NCBI RefSeq assembly: GCF_009674605.1
Contig: NZ_WKJO01000001.1
Span: 2,728,001 to 2,792,000 of the forward strand
Direction: 5' to 3'
DNA from: Haloferax litoreum
Lineage (GTDB): Archaea > Halobacteriota > Halobacteria > Halobacteriales > Haloferacaceae
Length of the DNA: 64,000 nucleotides
A program made the position numbers and the translations under genes. Numbering within the stretch: position 1 is the stretch's first letter; each line of letters starts with the position of its first letter. This document shows positions 60,338 through 64,000 of the stretch, one piece after another. The notes under the pieces were generated by a model. The model ran no database searches and was not told the origin of the DNA. It saw only the letters and a program-made list of their open reading frames with translations.

Positions 60338-60979
60338 TTATAGTGCGATTGGGTCGTTGTTGTCCTTGCCCGCGAGCTGCTGGGGCATCGTCAGGATGAC
60401 CTGCGTCGTGCCACCGTTTCGGCTCGTGATGTCGAGCTTGACCGTCTCACCCGTGGCCGTGCCGTTGACAGTGGCGCCTTCGACGACGGACGTGTTGATG
60501 ATGAGTTCCGCGCGGTCAGACTGTTCGTTGAGGACTTCGAACGAACCGTCAGAGTCTTCGAGGACACCAGCGGTGAAGTTCTGACCCGTGGTCAGGTTCG
60601 TTGGGTCCGCCTGGTCGTTCGCGTCGTTCGTGTCGTTGTACGTCAGCGTCTCCGCGGTCGTTCCGCTGAGGTATTTGACAGTGGTGTCTTCGAGTGAGAC
60701 ACTACCGGAACCTGCAGCGAGGCGAACGGTGAGGTAAATCTGGTCGACTTTCCGTTCTTCACCGGTCTTGTTCACGAGACCGTGTGCGTTGACGACGTCG
60801 ACGCGGTTCGTGACCTTGTTCACAGATTCCTGTCCAGCGTCCTCGGCGGTGGCCTGCAAGAAGCCAGCCGTGTTAACGAGGACGCCCGCCGCGATTGCGG
60901 CGACCAAAACCATCGCAATGAAGACGATGAGGGTCCCGATACCGACCTGACCCCGGTCTTCAGTTATGTTTTCGAACAT
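60338..60979 (-). CDS. arlA1: Archaellin (flagellin) ArlA1
   Basis: 213 residues from the ATG at 60979. The class III signal MFENITEDRG precedes QVGIGTLIVFIAMVLVAA, nearly identical to ArlA2 over the first 60 residues. Sequons include NKT, NDT, NLT, NFT, NTS and NGT, more than in ArlA2. First gene of the pair. A 13-base palindrome (60988-61000) lies 9 nt upstream of the start; the promoter TATA is not clear (perhaps TTATGT near 61055 on minus). Confidence 0.93.
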   Translation of the reverse strand: MFENITEDRGQVGIGTLIVFIAMVLVAAIAAGVLVNTAGFLQATAEDAGQESVNKVTNRVDVVNAHGLVNKTGEERKVDQIYLTVRLAAGSGSVSLEDTTVKYLSGTTAETLTYNDTNDANDQADPTNLTTGQNFTAGVLEDSDGSFEVLNEQSDRAELIINTSVVEGATVNGTATGETVKLDITSRNGGTTQVILTMPQQLAGKDNNDPIAL

Positions 60980-60987
60980 GGGTTGTC

Positions 60988-61000
60988 GTGGGGGCCCCAC
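60988..61000. promoter_or_regulatory. Palindrome GTGGGG-G-CCCCAC before arlA1
   Basis: 6-bp arms around one base, 9-21 nt upstream of the arlA1 start. It may be a leader hairpin or a binding site; a similar GC-rich repeat precedes arlCE. Confidence 0.3.
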
Positions 61001-61147
61001 TCTGGCGAGCGGCGACCTTCGACTGTTCACTTGAGCAGGGTGTACATAACGGTACGGACCTCAATATCAAGACTGATACTGGTGGACTGTTGCGTGATTA
61101 CAGATAATACTTCGCGCCCACACGCGAGAGTAAGCACGTCGATAGCT

Positions 61148-61168
61148 CAGAAAACGGAGAAGAAAGAT
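61148..61168 (-). terminator. T-rich terminator of the winged-helix gene
   Basis: On minus the sequence reads ATCTTTCTTCTCCGTTTTCTG, with two T-rich runs about 20-35 bp past the stop at 61185. Confidence 0.35.
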
Positions 61169-61184
61169 ACGGAGCCGAGGAGCG

Positions 61185-61523
61185 TCAGTCTTGAGCGATT
61201 TTGCGCCAGACGTCGTCGAGTTTGTTCTTGACTTCTGGCCGCTCGGTCACACTCACAGTGTAGTCGTCACTTTCGAAGCGGACGACAATTTCGTCTACTT
61301 CTCGCCGGTAGACGTTCGTCCGGCGGTGTTCGTCGGAGAGGACGCGGTCGTGAAGTTCGAGAAGCCCGGCAGCCGTCAGTTCCTCGATTCGGCGATAACA
61401 GGTTGCGATGGGGATATCCAGCATCTCACTGAACTCCTGTGCCGAATGAGGTTCGTCGGCGGCACGGAGGATGTCAGGGTTGTATTCGTTTCCCAAGGCG
61501 GAAAGTGTCCTGTCAGACTCCAT
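61185..61523 (-). CDS. Winged-helix (ArsR-like) transcriptional regulator
   Basis: 112 residues from the ATG at 61523. The core is an HTH: ADEPHSAQEFSEMLDIPIAT as helices 2-3, and the recognition helix TCYRRIEELTAAGLLELHD. A C-terminal strand-helix region may form the dimer. No sensor motif is visible. It lies just upstream of the archaellin genes, in the same direction, and is a candidate for controlling them. Confidence 0.85.
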   Translation of the reverse strand: MESDRTLSALGNEYNPDILRAADEPHSAQEFSEMLDIPIATCYRRIEELTAAGLLELHDRVLSDEHRRTNVYRREVDEIVVRFESDDYTVSVTERPEVKNKLDDVWRKIAQD

Positions 61524-61664
61524 AGATGGATTTGCATCGGTACGCACGGCTTGTTAATATGTTGGTTACCGAGTTGCCACATTCTCAGTTGTAGTATTGG
61601 ATACACGAATTCAGTTCGGTGTGGGGACGATGGTATTATATGTCGCCACTCCGAGCATCTGGCG

Positions 61665-62324
61665 ATGGACGACGAGCGTCCAAGGCGTCGACAACGTGAG
61701 CAAGGCGTGGTCGACACTGACGACCTCGATATCAGCCACGACGAGCGTGTCGCCCAGATAGAATCGGGACGGTACGTCATCACGACCGGTGGTGACAAAC
61801 CACCGAGTCGGGAACAACTCGCCACCGACGACGCTGACGATGAGACGAACGACCAGCAGACAGGTGACGGCAGTCCCGACGGCGACGGCGACGACGCTGC
61901 ACAATCCGACCAGACCTCGGACCGTCCGGAAGTAGTCCTCCCTCGCGACCCCCGAAAACGCGCGATTCTCGCTCGCCGACTCCTCACCGAACGAGTTGGG
62001 TCGATTAAAGCAGACCACGCGTTGGTCGCCACGGCACTCGTCGATGGGAACGTGGAACGACACGAGAGTGTCTCCGACGACGTGACCGACGTCTTCCACT
62101 CGATGATGAGTTGGTACGCAAACGCAGTCGGGAGCGGTGAAACGCCTCCCGACGAGGTACTTGGAATCTTGCTCCTCGCTTCCGAAGTTCAGGTCACGTA
62201 TCCGAGTCGAGCGATTGCAGCACTCGCTGCCTCGTACGGACTCGACCGCACCGACTCCATCGGCAACCTACTCGACGTGATAGAAGACGACGGTGCGTCG
62301 TTCCCGCCGCGCGGAAGTCGGTAG
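61665..62324 (+). CDS. Acidic protein in the motility locus (DUF7500-like)
   Basis: 219 residues. The first 35 residues are charged (DDERPRRRQREQGVVDTDDL), a disordered acidic region follows (about 60-90: Asp, Gln, Gly), and the C-terminal 120 residues form a helical domain (PRDPRKRAILARRLLTERVG to the end). I recall similar haloarchaeal proteins as DUF7500, but from memory. No catalytic motif. It lies between the winged-helix gene (divergent) and cheY, 145 bp upstream of it, so a role in motility is inferred from place. Confidence 0.7.
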   Translation: MDDERPRRRQREQGVVDTDDLDISHDERVAQIESGRYVITTGGDKPPSREQLATDDADDETNDQQTGDGSPDGDGDDAAQSDQTSDRPEVVLPRDPRKRAILARRLLTERVGSIKADHALVATALVDGNVERHESVSDDVTDVFHSMMSWYANAVGSGETPPDEVLGILLLASEVQVTYPSRAIAALAASYGLDRTDSIGNLLDVIEDDGASFPPRGSR

Positions 62325-62438
62325 TCACGTCCGTCCGTGACCGACCGGCCCGTTCGACGCTCTACCGCCCGACTCATCTGGGTCCACAGTGGAACCACGA
62401 CCACAACTCGTATCAGCCTTGATAATGGGGTGGAAGGC

Positions 62439-62445
62439 TTTATAG
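62439..62445 (+). promoter_or_regulatory. TATA element of cheY
   Basis: TTTATAG, centred 28 nt upstream of the ATG at 62470; leaderless transcript expected. Confidence 0.5.
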
Positions 62446-62469
62446 TCTGATTTTTGGAAATCTGGAAGT

Positions 62470-62838
62470 ATGGCAAGCAAGGTACTGGTCGTGGACGACT
62501 CTGCGTTCATGCGGAACCTCCTCAAACAACTCTTAGAGGGCGAACACGAAGTCGTCGGCGAGGCAGAGAATGGCGTCGAGGCGGTCGAACTCTACCGAGA
62601 ACTCGACCCGGACGTCGTCACGATGGACGTCGTCATGCCGATTCGAAACGGCATCGAAGCCACGTCAGAAATCAAGTCGCAAGACCCGGGTGCGTCTGTC
62701 ATCATGTGCACCTCCGTGGGTCAGGAAGAAAAGATGCGAGAGGCCGTCGAGGCCGGTGCGGACGGATACATTACGAAGCCGTTCCAGAAGCCGAACGTCC
62801 TCCAGGCCATCGCCGACGTAATTCAGGCCGAGGCATGA
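62470..62838 (+). CDS. cheY: Chemotaxis response regulator CheY
   Basis: 122 residues, a single receiver domain. D9 and D10, the phosphoacceptor D53 (TMDVVMP), T81 and K103 (TKPF) are present. CheY carries the signal from CheA to the motor, in archaea through CheF. Coupled to cheC by an ATGA overlap. Confidence 0.96.
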   Translation: MASKVLVVDDSAFMRNLLKQLLEGEHEVVGEAENGVEAVELYRELDPDVVTMDVVMPIRNGIEATSEIKSQDPGASVIMCTSVGQEEKMREAVEAGADGYITKPFQKPNVLQAIADVIQAEA

Positions 62839-64000
62839 ACCTCGACGTACGGTCGCTTCGCACGTTCAGCCGACTCGCCCACTCGGGCGCCGAGAAGGCC
62901 GCAGGGTCGTTGACCACCCTCGCCGGCATCGATACGTACGTCAACGTCACGAAGGTCGAACTCGGCACGAAGGCGGACGTCGAAAACGAATTCGCCGAGC
63001 GAGACTTGGTCAGTGTCAACATCGGATTCAGCGGTGGATTAGATGGGCGCACGATATTGGCCTTCTCACCCGAGTCTGCCGAACGGTTAGTCGACGCACT
63101 GGTGCCCGGGATGGACCCGACGAGCGGCGACGGCGAACTCGCCGCGAGCAGTCTGAAGGAAGTCGCCAACATCATGCTCGGTGGGTTCATCGACGGGTGG
63201 GCCGACTACCTCGACACGTCTATCGATATCACGACGCCAACGTACGTCGACGAAGACAGCGGCGGTCCACTCGAAGAAGTCGAGACCGACGGGTTCGAAC
63301 ACCAAGACGACGAGCGAATCCTCGTCTTCCGCAACCAACTCGAAGCGGCAGACGACGCGATTGGATTCGACCTCTACATGGTCCCGACGTCACAGTCGAT
63401 TGGAACCATCGTCGAGGCCAGTGGTGACGACGGTGCACTCCCCGTCGAGTCGTTCGCCGCGTTCTCCGAGATGATTTGTGACGGAGCGAATCAGGCCTCA
63501 GACGACATCACCGCGATGACGGGCATCGACACTGCGGTGGAGGTCAGTCGCCTGAGTTTCGTTCCGATAGAAGGTGTTCCGATGTCGCTGACGGACGGCG
63601 TCCGCCGCGGTGTCGTCTTGGAGTTCACCGGGACGCCGAGCGGATACATCGCTATCCTCTTCGACGAACCCTCCGCCGAGAACATCGCGAGTTCGCTCCT
63701 TCCGGGCATGGAAGCAGACGAGGCGATGCGGCAGAGCGCTATTCAGGAGATTGGGAACATCGTCACGTCGGGATTCCTCGATGGGTGGGCGAACGCGTTG
63801 GAGACGACCATCGAGATCTCACCACCGAGGCACGTCCACGACATCGGGTCAGCAATCGTCGACCCGTTGGCGACAGACCTCGCCCAGTCACAAGAGTACG
63901 CGTTCCTCATCGACTCGACCATCCGGACAGACGACGACGAGTTCACGTGCGACATCTACGCACTCCCGGACGAGAACGAGTTGCGGAAGGCTCTCGAACA
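62835..64000 (+). CDS. cheC: CheC-family CheY phosphatase, C-terminally cut by the window
   Basis: 388 codons to the right edge, no stop yet. Two CheC phosphatase-type motifs are visible: ELAASSLKEVANIMLGGFID in the first domain and QSAIQEIGNIVTSGFLDGWA in the second, each with the E...N pair that attacks CheY phosphate. Such two-domain CheC proteins stimulate dephosphorylation of CheY. It shares a transcript with cheY. How far it extends is unknown. Confidence 0.9.
   Translation, partial: MNLDVRSLRTFSRLAHSGAEKAAGSLTTLAGIDTYVNVTKVELGTKADVENEFAERDLVSVNIGFSGGLDGRTILAFSPESAERLVDALVPGMDPTSGDGELAASSLKEVANIMLGGFIDGWADYLDTSIDITTPTYVDEDSGGPLEEVETDGFEHQDDERILVFRNQLEAADDAIGFDLYMVPTSQSIGTIVEASGDDGALPVESFAAFSEMICDGANQASDDITAMTGIDTAVEVSRLSFVPIEGVPMSLTDGVRRGVVLEFTGTPSGYIAILFDEPSAENIASSLLPGMEADEAMRQSAIQEIGNIVTSGFLDGWANALETTIEISPPRHVHDIGSAIVDPLATDLAQSQEYAFLIDSTIRTDDDEFTCDIYALPDENELRKALE

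Noticed and set aside
61191-61664. In-frame upstream extension of the acidic DUF7500-like gene
   Set aside because: The extension overlaps the winged-helix gene on the other strand and has no conserved character; the ATG at 61665 is preferred.
61784-61800. GGTGGT-GACAA-ACCACC hairpin
   Set aside because: It lies inside the coding sequence of the acidic protein and is probably chance.

Overview
The window looks like a stretch of haloarchaeal (Euryarchaeota, Halobacteria) chromosome, most like the Haloferax/Halogeometricum group. The evidence is a GC-rich sequence, very acidic proteins rich in Asp and Glu, Tat-type lipoprotein signals (twin Arg plus lipobox), many starts 26-30 nt downstream of a TATA-like element (leaderless transcripts), archaella genes including a fused arlCE, two archaellins and cheF. 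No IS element, prophage, CRISPR array, tRNA or rRNA gene was recognised. The gene assignments come from motifs and family resemblance read by eye; no database was searched.

Left part (1-17 kb): the start of a UspA gene, an aminotransferase overlapping an Lrp/AsnC regulator, two coupled bPH2 proteins, a lipoyl-less E2-type acyltransferase, an orphan PAS histidine kinase, an NhaC antiporter, then a tight six-gene operon (BatA-type VWA, double VWA, membrane-anchored coiled coil, haloarchaeal membrane protein, MoxR ATPase, DUF58) and an MFS carrier. Middle left (17-31 kb): two tandem SnoaL-like proteins, small conserved housekeeping proteins, and a redox/metal cluster of DsbA, TlpA, CcdA, DyP-like, SCO1 and Tp34-like proteins. 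The five extracytoplasmic ones carry Tat lipoprotein signals. An AT-rich gene with a HEPN-like RX4H motif interrupts this cluster.

Middle right (30-44 kb): a secreted bactofilin-like membrane protein, an acyl-CoA synthetase, a creatininase-family amidohydrolase, an iron-sulfur photolyase, a cold-shock protein, an AhpD-like protein, MscS, a 45-residue membrane protein, and an 817-residue Tat lipoprotein. The last combines six copies of a helical HE.(L/I)E unit with a C-terminal cupredoxin domain. Its promoter holds two perfect and one degenerate copies of TTTAGG-N4-CCTAAA, a DtxR/SirR-like metal box. An NCS2 permease and an MFS carrier follow.

Right part (44-64 kb): a motility and taxis locus. 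cheW is divergent from cheB-cheA-cheR-cheF, which may be preceded by a coupled 36-codon leader. A second cheF ends the arlCE-F-G-H-I-J operon. A KaiC-like ATPase is divergent from arlCE. Two archaellin genes, a winged-helix protein, an acidic DUF7500-like protein and cheY-cheC run to the window edge. Signals would pass from receptors through CheW/CheA to CheY and then via CheF to ArlCE; CheR/CheB set adaptation and CheC removes phosphate from CheY.
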